64,000 nucleotides of DNA from Thermohalobaculum sp039816045. GTDB taxonomy: Bacteria; Pseudomonadota; Alphaproteobacteria; Rhodobacterales; Rhodobacteraceae. A program made the position numbers and the translations under genes. Numbering within the stretch: the first letter of the stretch is position 1; each line of letters starts with the position of its first letter. Shown here piece after piece: positions 1-8,180 of the stretch. The stretch is from contig JBCBYB010000022.1 of assembly GCA_039816045.1 (NCBI GenBank), forward strand, positions 1-64,000, written 5' to 3'. The notes beneath the pieces are model-generated. The model was given only the letters and a program-made list of their open reading frames with translations, made no database searches and was not told the DNA's origin.

Positions 1-593
1 CATCCTACGGTGCCGCGCCGTTTATGGAAGATCAGGCGGTCGACGTTGTAGGCGGTGTTGGCCAGCGTCAGTTTCGCTTCGGCCCGAGCCAGTCCGATCG
101 TGCGGACGTCCCCCCGAAGCGGGTTTTCTGATGGGCGAAGACGTGCTCGACGGCGGCGCGGATGGCGGATTTCTTCGCGGTCGCCCGGGCGATGTTCCAC
201 GGCATCGGTCGACCCGCCGGCTTGCGCCGGTTGATGCGGCTTGTGAGCAGGCGCTTCGCCGCCCACGCCTCGTCTGTCTGGCTGCAATAAGCGCAGTCCG
301 CTGGCCGACAGGCATGAACTCCATCCGCGCGTCGGAGCGGTTGTGCCGCGCCTGCAGGATCAGCTCCTTGAACATCGAAACCGGATCGAACGGAGGACGA
401 CCACCCTTCGAGCCGTCGCCATAGCCGAGCTTCGCGACCAGCCACGGGCGAAAGTCCTCGAAAGCCACCGTGGCCTCGAGCACCTCAAGCGGATCGCCGT
501 CCATGCTCAGCCGCTCCAGATGCTCCAAGAGCCCGAAAAAGCGCGCCTGCCGGATGGTCGCCCCTCCCGATCCGTCTCAGCCGAGGGAATCAT
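1..593 (-). pseudogene. IS5-family transposase, decayed and internally deleted
   Basis: Typical IS5-family transposase pieces are spread over three reading frames. An ATG at 593 starts the frame, but the phase changes in a T-run near 545. The N-terminal part continues to the MEFM motif at about 313. The DDE core is then missing, and the C-terminal part resumes near 290 (SQTDEAW, then AVEHVFAHQKTRFG). The last piece (AKLTLANTAYNVDRLIF) lies in a third frame and runs off the window start. Compared with the family, roughly 170 residues are gone, so it cannot encode an active enzyme. A short imperfect inverted repeat (TAGGAT core) near 3-10 and 610-617 may mark the element ends, but this is weak. 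Confidence 0.85.
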
Positions 594-891
594 ACACCGC
601 CTCTCAACGGTAGGATCTTCCGGGTGTCCACCTCCGCGAAGGCGAGCGCATCGCGATGGACCATCACGTTCATCGTTAGTATTGCCCCGCCGTGGCGACT
701 ATCGCGCGGTGGCAGGCCATACGGTCGGCCGCATCCCTATCGCATTCCTTGGTGGTTCCCAGGGCGCTTCCCCTCGGCGGACCAGGGGATCTCCTCCGTT
801 GCACGGCGGTGAGAATGGGCCACGGAACGGGCCTGGGCCGCAATCTCCCAACAGCGTGTGGCAGGCGTTAGGTCCCTCGAGAAAGGGTCGA
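594..891. other. Intergenic stretch without a recognisable gene
   Basis: About 300 bases between the IS5 relic and the SnoaL-like gene. Open frames exist on both strands, but none resembles a known protein or has a convincing ribosome binding site. It may hold the outer end of the insertion sequence and decayed flanking DNA. Confidence 0.5.
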
Positions 892-1326
892 TCACGCCAC
901 CTTTTGGCCGTCCAGACACCGCTCGAAACTGTCGGATGGCAGGAGCCCGCAGGCGGTGAAGATGCCCATCAGATCGAAGTGATTATAGGCCTCGCGGATC
1001 ATGCCATCCTCGATCCGCACCATGGCCTGACCGGTGATGACGACGGGCTCGCCGTTGTCCCGTCTCTTTGCGCGCACCGTGCAGAGGACCGAGATCCAGT
1101 CGCCGGTTTCGACCGACTTATCGATGGTGATGTCGACGTCGCTGACCAGGTTCGAGAGTGCATGATAGAACGCGCGGAACTCCTCCGGACCCATGCAGGC
1201 TTGCGCCCCCAGCCCGTGGGTCAGGGCCTTGGTATCGAGGAGGTCATCGATCGCACCGACATCGCGTTTTCGCCAGACCCGATCGAACCATGTCTCGCAA
1301 AGCGCCAGCTTGGTACTCTTCGTCAT
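892..1326 (-). CDS. SnoaL-like/NTF2-fold protein (ester cyclase-like)
   Basis: A 144-residue protein with the single-domain layout of SnoaL-like/NTF2-fold proteins: an N-terminal helix (CETWFDRVW), the central VSDVDITIDKSVETGDW segment, a strand with VVITGQAMVRIEDGMI, and a closing EAYNHFDLMGIF helix. Members are polyketide cyclases, small hydrolases or ligand-binding proteins, so the substrate cannot be named. The ATG at 1326 is preferred over a GTG six bases upstream, because GGGAG lies five bases before it. The gene stands alone between the IS5 relic and a divergent transporter gene. Family confident, function unknown. Confidence 0.75.
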   Translation of the reverse strand: MTKSTKLALCETWFDRVWRKRDVGAIDDLLDTKALTHGLGAQACMGPEEFRAFYHALSNLVSDVDITIDKSVETGDWISVLCTVRAKRRDNGEPVVITGQAMVRIEDGMIREAYNHFDLMGIFTACGLLPSDSFERCLDGQKVA

Positions 1327-1450
1327 AATCACTCCCTAGACAGACCCAAAAACTGTACGCTTTTCTCTGGTCTATTCAAGCGCCCTTCCCTTAGCGCAAG
1401 TGCAACGGTAGATCCCAGCGGTTGGCGGGTGGACCGTCCTGGGGAACTGC

Positions 1451-2356
1451 ATGCTCACCGATTGGGTGCTGGCGATCGAGGGCACGGAGGCCGGACGGAC
1501 GGCTGCCATGGTGTTGGCATTGGTCTCGGCCGTGGCCCATGCGAGCTTTGGTGCGATCCAAAAGGGCCGGCACGACCCCTGGATGACGCGCGCCGCCGTG
1601 GATGTCTGCTATCTGGCGGTGGCCCTGCCCATAGCGGTGTTCCTGCTGCCATGGCCGGAACCTGCACTTTGGCCAATTTTGGCCGGGGTGTTCGTGATCC
1701 ACGCGCTCTACAAATGGCTGATGGCGATGGCCTATTCGCGGGGGGCTTACTCGGCGGTCTATCCGGTGGTGCGCGGCACCGGGCCGCTCGGGACCGTAGC
1801 CTTTGCCTGGGTCGTCTTCGGCGAGACCTATGCGCCCGGGCAGTGGCTCGGCATCGCTCTGCTCTCGGGCGGTATCCTGGCGCTGGCGGCGGCCAATGTC
1901 GCCGCGATGGAGCAGGTGGGGCGGCGCACGCTTCGCCACGCGCTGTGGATCGCGTTTGCCACGGGGCTGGTGACGGCCGGCTATACGACCTACGACGCCT
2001 ATGGCATCCGCCTGGCCCAGGACCCGTTTGTCTTCCTCGCCTGGTTCTTCGTGGTGGATGGCTTGCTGTTCCCGATCCTGGGGGTAGTCTGGTACCGCCG
2101 GATGGCGGAGCCCCCGGCCCTCGGACCGCTGATGCTGCGGGGCGCGCTCGGCGCGATGACCGCGCTTCTGAGCTTCGGTGCCGTCATGTTGGCGACCCGG
2201 CTCGATAAGGTGGGTGAGGCGGCGGCCTTGCGGGAGACATCGGTGGTCTTTGCGGCGCTGATCGGCTGGATCTTCCTGGGCGAGCGGATCGGGCCGGTCC
2301 GCGCCGGGCTTATGGTGGTGATCGGATTGGGCGCTGTGTTGGTCGAGTTTGGCTGA
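1451..2356 (+). CDS. EamA-family (DMT superfamily) inner-membrane transporter
   Basis: A 301-residue, highly hydrophobic protein with about ten predicted membrane segments arranged as two EamA repeats. Repeat one contains KWLMAMAYSRGAYSAVYPVVRGTGPL, and repeat two ends with AALRETSVVFAALIGWIFLGERIG. The repeated pattern of small residues followed by an FGE or LGE turn is the EamA signature. Such proteins export metabolites or amino acids, but the substrate cannot be read here. GGGGAA lies just before the ATG. It is followed 41 bases later by the YciB gene in the same direction. Confidence 0.85.
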   Translation: MLTDWVLAIEGTEAGRTAAMVLALVSAVAHASFGAIQKGRHDPWMTRAAVDVCYLAVALPIAVFLLPWPEPALWPILAGVFVIHALYKWLMAMAYSRGAYSAVYPVVRGTGPLGTVAFAWVVFGETYAPGQWLGIALLSGGILALAAANVAAMEQVGRRTLRHALWIAFATGLVTAGYTTYDAYGIRLAQDPFVFLAWFFVVDGLLFPILGVVWYRRMAEPPALGPLMLRGALGAMTALLSFGAVMLATRLDKVGEAAALRETSVVFAALIGWIFLGERIGPVRAGLMVVIGLGAVLVEFG

Positions 2357-2397
2357 TCTGGGGTGACAGCGGCGCCCGCAGCCGTTAGACGGCGCGC

Positions 2398-3066
2398 ATG
2401 CCTGCTTCACCTGCCCGCCCCGAGATCAATCCTTGGCTCAAGTTTGCGCTCGAGATCGGGCCGCTTGCCGTCTTCTTCCTGTCGTTTCGCTTTGCCGACC
2501 AGGTGCTGGCCTGGCCGTCCGTCCGGGGCCCGCTTGAGATGCTGACCGGCGCGGAGGCGCTCGACAGCGCGACGGGGCCGATATTCGTCGCGACCGGAAC
2601 CTTTATGGTGGCCATCGTGGTCTCGCTTGCGGTTTCCTGGGTCGCGACGCGGACCTTGCCAAAGATGGCGGTGGTGACGGCGATCGTGGTCGCGGTCTTC
2701 GGGACGCTCACGCTGGTGCTGGCGGATGAGACCTTCATCAAGATGAAGCCGACCGTTGTGAACGGGCTCTTTGCGCTCATTCTACTGGTCGGGCTGCTGC
2801 AGGGGCGATCCTATATCAAGTATCTGCTGGGGGAGACCCTGCCGCTCGACGAACGCGGCTGGATGATCTTCACCTGGCGCTGGGCGGGGTTCTTCGTCTT
2901 CCTCGGGCTATTGAACGAGGTGGTCTGGCGGACCCAGTCCGACGAGTTCTGGGTGAGCTTCAAAACCTTCGCCAACATCCCCCTGACATTCGGGTTCATG
3001 ATCGCGCAGATGCCGCTGATCAAGCGTCATATGGTCGAGGAGGAGGAGCCCTCGGCCAAGGGTTGA
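2398..3066 (+). CDS. yciB: Inner-membrane septation protein YciB/IspZ
   Basis: A 222-residue integral membrane protein of the septation protein A family. Signs are the early EIGPLAVFFLSF segment, the central KMKPTVVNGLFALILLVGL, and the C-terminal WRWAGFFVFLGLLNEVVWR and PLTFGFMIAQMPLIKRH motifs. About five membrane spans are expected. In other bacteria the family affects cell division and envelope integrity. Length is a little over the usual 180-200 residues because of an extra N-terminal loop. Its last 40 bases overlap the end of the convergent flavin monooxygenase gene. Confidence 0.9.
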   Translation: MPASPARPEINPWLKFALEIGPLAVFFLSFRFADQVLAWPSVRGPLEMLTGAEALDSATGPIFVATGTFMVAIVVSLAVSWVATRTLPKMAVVTAIVVAVFGTLTLVLADETFIKMKPTVVNGLFALILLVGLLQGRSYIKYLLGETLPLDERGWMIFTWRWAGFFVFLGLLNEVVWRTQSDEFWVSFKTFANIPLTFGFMIAQMPLIKRHMVEEEEPSAKG

Positions 3067-4271
3067 GCGGCGCCGAGCACGGGGCCGAGCCCACGCCTGG
3101 GCCAGGCGATTTCTCCTGCGACCAGATGGCCGAGGATGCGCGGCATCGGCGGCACCAGGCTGAGTGGCGCCAGCAAGCGGTCGCGCAGCACGGGAAGAAT
3201 GCGGCTGTCGGACTGGTAGACGGGCGTGAACATCCAGCTTGCCGCGGTGTAGAGCGAGACATGGAGACGGCGGAGGCGGGCATAGCGGGCCAGCGCTGCA
3301 TCGGGCTCCGTCTCGGTCGCGAGGGCTGAGGCCAGCGCGGCGGCGTCCAAGAGCGCCATGTTCGCCCCCTGGCCGAGTTGCGGGCTCGCGCTGTGGTAGC
3401 TGTCGCCGAGATGAGCGATGCGGCCGCTGACGGGGGAGGACAGCGTGCGATGGCGGTACCGGGCAAAGCTCAGATGCCCATGCTCCGTGATCTGGTCCAG
3501 CAAAGGCGCTGTTTCCGGCCAATCGGCCGCAACGGCCGCGTGCCAGTCTGAAATCGGCGCTTGCTCCCAGGTGGCATGGTCCCGGGCCGGCAGACTCCAG
3601 AAGAAGGTGAGCATCGGCCGGTCGTCTCCTGGGCGGGTGCCGACGGGGAGGACCCCGGTCATCCGCCGCGCGGCGACGTAACGCTGCTCCAGCCGGTCGG
3701 GCGCAAAACCGGGCGCGCCGGCTTCGACCAGGCACCAGAGCGCGCCATAGGGCAGCAGCCGTCCGGGCCGGGGGCAGAGCACCGAGCGCTGGCCAAGCGC
3801 ATCGATCACAACGTCGAACGGACCATGCGCCTTCTCTGCGGCCAGCAGGTGCAGCCCCGCGCCAGTGGGCTCGGTTCCCTCAACCCGGTGTCCTGGCCGC
3901 AGGTGAACCCCGGCGCGCTCCGCCGCCTGAAGCAGAACCTCGAACAGGGTCGCGCGTTGGACGGCATATCCGGTGCTCGCGCTGCCGCGGTCGGCGTAGG
4001 AGACGTCGAGCACGGTGCGCCCACTGCCCGCCAGCCGTCCGAGGATGCGCCGGATCGGCGCCCCATGAGCCCGTAGCCCGGCACCGGCGCCGAGCGCGTC
4101 CAAAACCGCGAGACCGATGGGCTGGATCATCAGGCCGGAGCCGACGGGGGCTGGTCGTTCGAACTGGTCAAAGAGAGTGACGTTATGGCCTGCGCGCGCC
4201 AGGAACGCGCCCGCTGCCAGCCCAGCGATGCCTGCTCCCGCGATGCCGACCGAGAGCGACACCGGCGCCAC
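3027..4271 (-). CDS. FAD-dependent monooxygenase of the UbiH/salicylate hydroxylase type
   Basis: A 414-residue aromatic-ring hydroxylase-type flavoprotein. The N-terminal dinucleotide-binding loop reads GIAGAGIAGLAAG, with the acidic end of beta-2 at LFDQFERP. The second FAD motif is HLGDSYHSASPQLGQGAN, where the GD contacts the ribityl chain and GQGAN is typical of the family. No membrane span or signal is seen, so it is probably cytoplasmic. The GTG start directly abuts the ccmG stop codon (TGAGTG), so it is probably transcribed with the ccm genes and translated by reinitiation. Substrate unknown; a role in haem or quinone chemistry would only be a guess. Confidence 0.85.
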   Translation of the reverse strand: MAPVSLSVGIAGAGIAGLAAGAFLARAGHNVTLFDQFERPAPVGSGLMIQPIGLAVLDALGAGAGLRAHGAPIRRILGRLAGSGRTVLDVSYADRGSASTGYAVQRATLFEVLLQAAERAGVHLRPGHRVEGTEPTGAGLHLLAAEKAHGPFDVVIDALGQRSVLCPRPGRLLPYGALWCLVEAGAPGFAPDRLEQRYVAARRMTGVLPVGTRPGDDRPMLTFFWSLPARDHATWEQAPISDWHAAVAADWPETAPLLDQITEHGHLSFARYRHRTLSSPVSGRIAHLGDSYHSASPQLGQGANMALLDAAALASALATETEPDAALARYARLRRLHVSLYTAASWMFTPVYQSDSRILPVLRDRLLAPLSLVPPMPRILGHLVAGEIAWPRRGLGPVLGAAQPLAEGSSSSTI

Positions 4272-4850
4272 TCAGCCTGCCGGGGACTTTGCCGCCTCGA
4301 TCGCTGGGAGGATCCGCTTGGTGAGATCGCCCGCCTGGATCGGACCCACATGCTTGTAGCGGATGCGCCCCTCGCCATCGACGATGAAGGTCTCGGGCAC
4401 GCCGTAGACGCCCCAGTCGATCCCCGTGCGCCCGCTGTCATCGACCCCTATGCGCGCGAACGGGTTGCCAAGCTCCTCGAGGAAGGCCTCCGCGCCCTCG
4501 GTGCTGTCCTTGTAGTTGAGGCCGAAGACCGTGTGCCCCTCTTCGGCCAGGGCCTTGATCCAGGGGTGCTCAACCCGGCAGGGCACGCACCAGCTTGCCC
4601 AGACATTGACGATCTTGATACCGGGTTCTTTCAGATCCGCGGTCGAGAACCCCGGCGTGCCCGCCACCCCCTCCAACGCGAACTCCGGCACGGGGCGGTC
4701 GATCAGCGCCGAGGGCAGGGCATCGCCATCCTTGGTCACCAGCTCGATGCCGAGGGTCGAGAGCACCGCAAAGGCACCAAGCAGCGGGATCAGCATCCAG
4801 GGGCGGAAGCCGCCCTTGGTCTCGGCAGGCTCTACAGGGGTCTCGGTCAT
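4272..4850 (-). CDS. ccmG: Thiol:disulfide interchange protein CcmG/DsbE
   Basis: A 192-residue membrane-anchored periplasmic thioredoxin. One N-terminal membrane span (residues about 17-35) is followed by a thioredoxin domain with the active site WASWCVPC (Cys88 and Cys91). This protein keeps apocytochrome c cysteines reduced for haem ligation. The PVPEFALEGV segment before the core is typical of DsbE/CcmG. Its ATG overlaps the ccmD stop by four bases, placing it as the fifth ccm gene of a minus-strand operon. CcmE, F and H are not in the window. Confidence 0.92.
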   Translation of the reverse strand: MTETPVEPAETKGGFRPWMLIPLLGAFAVLSTLGIELVTKDGDALPSALIDRPVPEFALEGVAGTPGFSTADLKEPGIKIVNVWASWCVPCRVEHPWIKALAEEGHTVFGLNYKDSTEGAEAFLEELGNPFARIGVDDSGRTGIDWGVYGVPETFIVDGEGRIRYKHVGPIQAGDLTKRILPAIEAAKSPAG

Positions 4851-4987
4851 TTTCGATGCCTCTCTGCGTCTTCGAGCTCGGCCCGCATCCGGGCATTGGC
4901 GCGATAGGTCGACCAGACCAGCCAGCCAAGGATAACGGCCGTCGCTGCGTAGGCCCCGAGCACATAGAAGAAATACGGATCACTCAT
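4847..4987 (-). CDS. ccmD: Haem exporter protein CcmD
   Basis: A 46-residue protein consisting of one membrane helix (YFFYVLGAYAATAVILGWLVW) followed by a basic, charged tail (ARMRAELEDAERHRK). This is the standard CcmD form; it helps release haem-loaded CcmE from the CcmABC complex. A longer reading frame extends upstream, but the ATG at 4987 overlaps the ccmC stop by four bases and gives the normal length. The stop overlaps the ccmG start by four bases. Confidence 0.9.
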   Translation of the reverse strand: MSDPYFFYVLGAYAATAVILGWLVWSTYRANARMRAELEDAERHRK

Positions 4988-5709
4988 GCCGCCACCTCGC
5001 GGATGCGCAGCGCCCGCGCCCGACGCGCCCGGATCTCCGTCCGCGCCCGCACCAACAGCAGGGCAACAAAGAACACGTAGAAGGCGGCCATCATCCAATA
5101 GAGCGGCAGGCGGAAGACGTCATCGACCCGCTGACCCTCGGCAACCGAGAGCGAGGCCCCCTGGTGCAGCGTCGCCCAGAAATTCACGGCGTATCGCGCG
5201 AAGAAGGCAAAGACCACGCCCACAAGGCAGAGGACGCCCGAGAGCTCCGCGGCCTTCTCGGGCTCATCGACAGCCGCCCAAAGCGCCATGTAGCCGAGAT
5301 AGAAAAAGAACATCACCAGCACCGAGGTCAGCCGCGCATCCCAGACCCACCAGGTGCCCCACATCGGCTCGCCCCAGATTGCACCGGTCATCAGCGAGAC
5401 CAGGGTGAACGCGGCGCCGATCGGGGCGGCGGCCTTGGCCACCAGAAAGGAGACGTGGTGGCCGCGGATCAGGCCGATGACGCTGGCAACAGCCATCACC
5501 GCATAGGTGTTGATCGCCAGCATCGAAGCGGGCACATGGATGAACAGGATCTTGACCGTCGAGCCCTGCTGGTAGTCATCGGGTGTCCCGAGCAGCGCCC
5601 AGGCGAGCCCGACCGCAAGCATCACCCCGGCGAGCACCGAGAGTGGCAGGACCAGCCAGCCGGTGAGTCGCATGAACTCGGCCGGGTTTGCGTAGCGCCA
5701 GATCGACAT
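4984..5709 (-). CDS. ccmC: Haem exporter membrane protein CcmC
   Basis: A 241-residue protein with six expected membrane spans and the tryptophan-rich haem-handling motif WGTWWVWDARLT, plus flanking conserved His residues (FIHVPAS, TLHQGAS). It delivers haem to CcmE in the periplasm as part of CcmABCD. The ATG at 5709 (MSIWRYANP) fits the family better than the upstream start that would add twelve residues. It sits 58 bases after the Ntn-hydrolase gene, a larger gap than elsewhere in this operon, and overlaps ccmD by four bases. Confidence 0.95.
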   Translation of the reverse strand: MSIWRYANPAEFMRLTGWLVLPLSVLAGVMLAVGLAWALLGTPDDYQQGSTVKILFIHVPASMLAINTYAVMAVASVIGLIRGHHVSFLVAKAAAPIGAAFTLVSLMTGAIWGEPMWGTWWVWDARLTSVLVMFFFYLGYMALWAAVDEPEKAAELSGVLCLVGVVFAFFARYAVNFWATLHQGASLSVAEGQRVDDVFRLPLYWMMAAFYVFFVALLLVRARTEIRARRARALRIREVAA

Positions 5710-5767
5710 GCGCCCATAGGTAGGGGAGGGGGCAAGGCCGGGCAACGGGGAAGCGGTGCCTGCGGCG

Positions 5768-6772
5768 TCACGCCTCCGGCATCAGGCCAGGCAGCCGTGC
5801 GGTTTGGGTTTCGGTCGTGCGCGCAGGACCGTCGAAGCCCGTGACCGACAATTGGCCTGCGGGGGTCATCGTCACTGCAAGGCGGGTCAGCGCGTTCAGG
5901 ATCGGCGGCGCAATGGCGTCGTGGGCAGGCGCCACATCGAGCGCGCAGATCTGGGCGAGCCGTCCGTCGCTGTCGATCCCGCGCGGGCGCCAGCGCCGGG
6001 GCGCTTCGATCTCGGAAAAGGCATTGGCGGCAGCGGGGCGGGCGAGGGAGGCCATGGCGGTCTCGGTGCGTTCGATGGTGACCGCTTGGCCTCGCTCCGT
6101 GCCCGCAAGGGTGAAAATCGCCGGGGCCGCGAGCGGGGCAGTCGCCAGAACCTCGCACGCACTCTCATAATCGGGGCAGGTCTCGAGCACCCTTCGCAGC
6201 AGATGTGTGGGCGGCAGGCCGCGAGAGCGCCAGAACCGCCGCTTGCCCGAGAGCCAGTCCACCGGTCGGCCGAGACCGGAGCGCCGCTCCGGCGCCTGAT
6301 TGAGCGCCGCGGCAAAGCGTCCGGGCGCAACCCCGTGCACCACTCCGACCACACCAGGCCATGTGGCGGTCGTCCAGTCCCCCGCAGGGCCCCGGAGGTG
6401 GACAATCTCGACCCGCTCGCCGAGGCCCCTGAAGGGCCAGTCGAGGGTGCGAAAGAGCGTGGGGGGCGCCCCGTCAAACACCCGTGTGGTGCAGCCGAAC
6501 TCATAGGAGAGCGAGAACGCAACGGGTCCCGGGCGCCCGACCGCGGCGCGAACCGCCAGGATCTCGTCCAGATAGGGATCGCCCGCGCGCCGTAGCCACC
6601 GCTCGGCCATCCGGTCGGCGCGCGCGAGGGCGGGGCGCACAATCCGGCCTGTCGGACCCATGCCGCTGAGCACCGCATCCATGACGGCCCCAGCCGCCTC
6701 GGGACGCTTGCGGACAAGCCCGATCAGGCCATCCTGCCGGTGGTCGTAGAGGGGGATCTTCGCAAGGGTCAT
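5768..6772 (-). CDS. Acid ceramidase/NAAA-like Ntn hydrolase (C45-type) inside the ccm operon
   Basis: A 334-residue protein. Residues 88-110 carry the arrangement LSYEFGCTTRVFD, then LFRTLDW. In acid ceramidase and N-acylethanolamine amidase the same spacing holds the N-terminal nucleophile Cys, exposed by self-cleavage, followed by an Arg-x-Leu-Asp-Trp strand. Here the nucleophile would be Cys94, and Arg and Asp of the strand are present. Later motifs GVVHGVAPGRFAAALNQ also fit this fold. No signal peptide is seen. The ATG overlaps the ccmB stop by four bases (ATGA), so translation is coupled to ccmB. A role in amide hydrolysis is inferred from motifs; any link to cytochrome c maturation is unknown. 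Confidence 0.7.
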   Translation of the reverse strand: MTLAKIPLYDHRQDGLIGLVRKRPEAAGAVMDAVLSGMGPTGRIVRPALARADRMAERWLRRAGDPYLDEILAVRAAVGRPGPVAFSLSYEFGCTTRVFDGAPPTLFRTLDWPFRGLGERVEIVHLRGPAGDWTTATWPGVVGVVHGVAPGRFAAALNQAPERRSGLGRPVDWLSGKRRFWRSRGLPPTHLLRRVLETCPDYESACEVLATAPLAAPAIFTLAGTERGQAVTIERTETAMASLARPAAANAFSEIEAPRRWRPRGIDSDGRLAQICALDVAPAHDAIAPPILNALTRLAVTMTPAGQLSVTGFDGPARTTETQTARLPGLMPEA

Positions 6773-7437
6773 CTCAGATTGATCCTCAGCGCGGCCGCGG
6801 CCGCAAACGGGGCGAGCGCGAGGGCAAAGAGCGTCAGTGCCGCGGTGATCCCGAGCGTCGGCCAAGGGTCAAGCCCAAGCCCTGCATTGCCGACCGCGCG
6901 CCCCGCAAAGACCAGCGTGGGAATGTAGAGTGGCAGCACCAGGATCGAGAGCAACAGTCCGCCTCGTCGCACGCCCACCGTAATCGCCGCCCCGACCGCA
7001 CCGATGGCGCTCAGCGCTGGAGTGCCGACCAATGCGGAGAGGGCGAGCACCAATGCCGCCCACAGATCCAGTTGCAGCATCGCGCCGAGAAGGGGCGCAG
7101 CAAGGGTCATCGGCAGCCCCGTGCTCAGCCAATGCGCCAGGGCTTTCACCGCCACGATCTGCTCCAAGGCGAGCGGCGAGAGGGCCAGCTGCTCGAGGCT
7201 CCCGTCCTCGTGGTCCGCCTGGAAGATCCGGTCAAGGCTGAGCAGGGCCGCCAGCAACGCCGCGATCCAAACGATGCCGCCCGCGATCCGCGCTAACAAT
7301 TGCGGCTCGCGCCCGATCCCAAGCGGCACAAGCACCACCGTAAGCACGAAGAAGCCGAGCGCGACGCCCGTGCTGCCCCCACCGCGAAAGGCGATGGCAA
7401 GCTCGCGCCGGAGGAGAGCCGTGGCCGGGCTCACCAC
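6769..7437 (-). CDS. ccmB: Haem exporter permease CcmB
   Basis: A 222-residue permease with about six membrane spans. The family motif FQADHEDGSLEQLALSP follows the second span, and GTPALSAIGAVGAAITVGVRRGGLLLSILVLPLYIPTLVFA matches the CcmB core in layout. It forms the membrane half of the CcmAB ATPase that drives haem release from CcmE. The gene begins with two GTG codons in a row and overlaps the ccmA stop by seven bases. Its stop overlaps the Ntn hydrolase start. Confidence 0.93.
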   Translation of the reverse strand: MVSPATALLRRELAIAFRGGGSTGVALGFFVLTVVLVPLGIGREPQLLARIAGGIVWIAALLAALLSLDRIFQADHEDGSLEQLALSPLALEQIVAVKALAHWLSTGLPMTLAAPLLGAMLQLDLWAALVLALSALVGTPALSAIGAVGAAITVGVRRGGLLLSILVLPLYIPTLVFAGRAVGNAGLGLDPWPTLGITAALTLFALALAPFAAAAALRINLR

Positions 7438-8090
7438 GTGCCCTCGAGGAAGGGATCACGGGTCTCTGTCGGGATGTCTGCGGCGGGCGTGAGTGCAATC
7501 TCCTTGGCCGCCGCCAGCCCAAGATCGATATGGGTTGCCACCAGGGCCAGTCCGCCGCCGGCCAGGTGGGCTTGGACAAGCTCCGCCACCAGTCCGGCCG
7601 ATGCCGTGTCGAGAGACACCGTCGGCTCGTCGAGGAGCCAGAGCGGGCGGTCAATCACCAGGAGACGCGCGAGGCCGAGCCGCCGCTTCTGTCCCGCAGA
7701 ACACTCCGCTGCGTGCCGATCGGCGATGGCCGAAAGGCCGAACCGGTCGAGGGCCATGTCGACCGCTCCCGTGGCGGCGCCGTGCAGCGCGGCCCAAAGT
7801 CCGAGGTTCTCGGATACCGTCAAGGCCGGCTTCACCGCATCCAGATGTCCGGCATAGACGATCTGGTCCTGAAAGCCCTGGCGGTCCGTAACCCGACTGA
7901 TCGAACCGAGCCGCGCATCCCCAGCCGCCACCGGCAGAAACCCGGCCAGCATGCGCAGCAGGGTCGATTTTCCAACCCCGTTTGGCCCGCGCAACACGGC
8001 CGCTTCGCCCGCGGCCAAAGTGAACGCCACGTTGCGGAGCACGATCCGCCCGGAGCGGCGGCAGGACAGACCGTCGACCTCGAAATCCAT
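7431..8090 (-). CDS. ccmA: Haem exporter ATP-binding protein CcmA
   Basis: A 219-residue ABC ATPase. Walker A is GPNGVGKST, the signature stretch is ECSAGQKRRLGLARLL, Walker B is LWLLDEPTVSLD, and the switch His is in ATHIDLG. The CSAGQKRR form of the signature is usual for CcmA. The ATG at 8090 (MDFEVDGLSC) is chosen over a start twelve residues upstream because it matches the family beginning. It is the first gene of the minus-strand ccm operon. Confidence 0.94.
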   Translation of the reverse strand: MDFEVDGLSCRRSGRIVLRNVAFTLAAGEAAVLRGPNGVGKSTLLRMLAGFLPVAAGDARLGSISRVTDRQGFQDQIVYAGHLDAVKPALTVSENLGLWAALHGAATGAVDMALDRFGLSAIADRHAAECSAGQKRRLGLARLLVIDRPLWLLDEPTVSLDTASAGLVAELVQAHLAGGGLALVATHIDLGLAAAKEIALTPAADIPTETRDPFLEGTW

Positions 8091-8180
8091 GGCCCGAGGC
8101 TTAGCCCCGCGTGGGATGGGACGCAATCGCTCGGTTGGTTGGGGCTGAGCGCGAGCCGGGCAGAGCCTGTCGCGCCAAGA

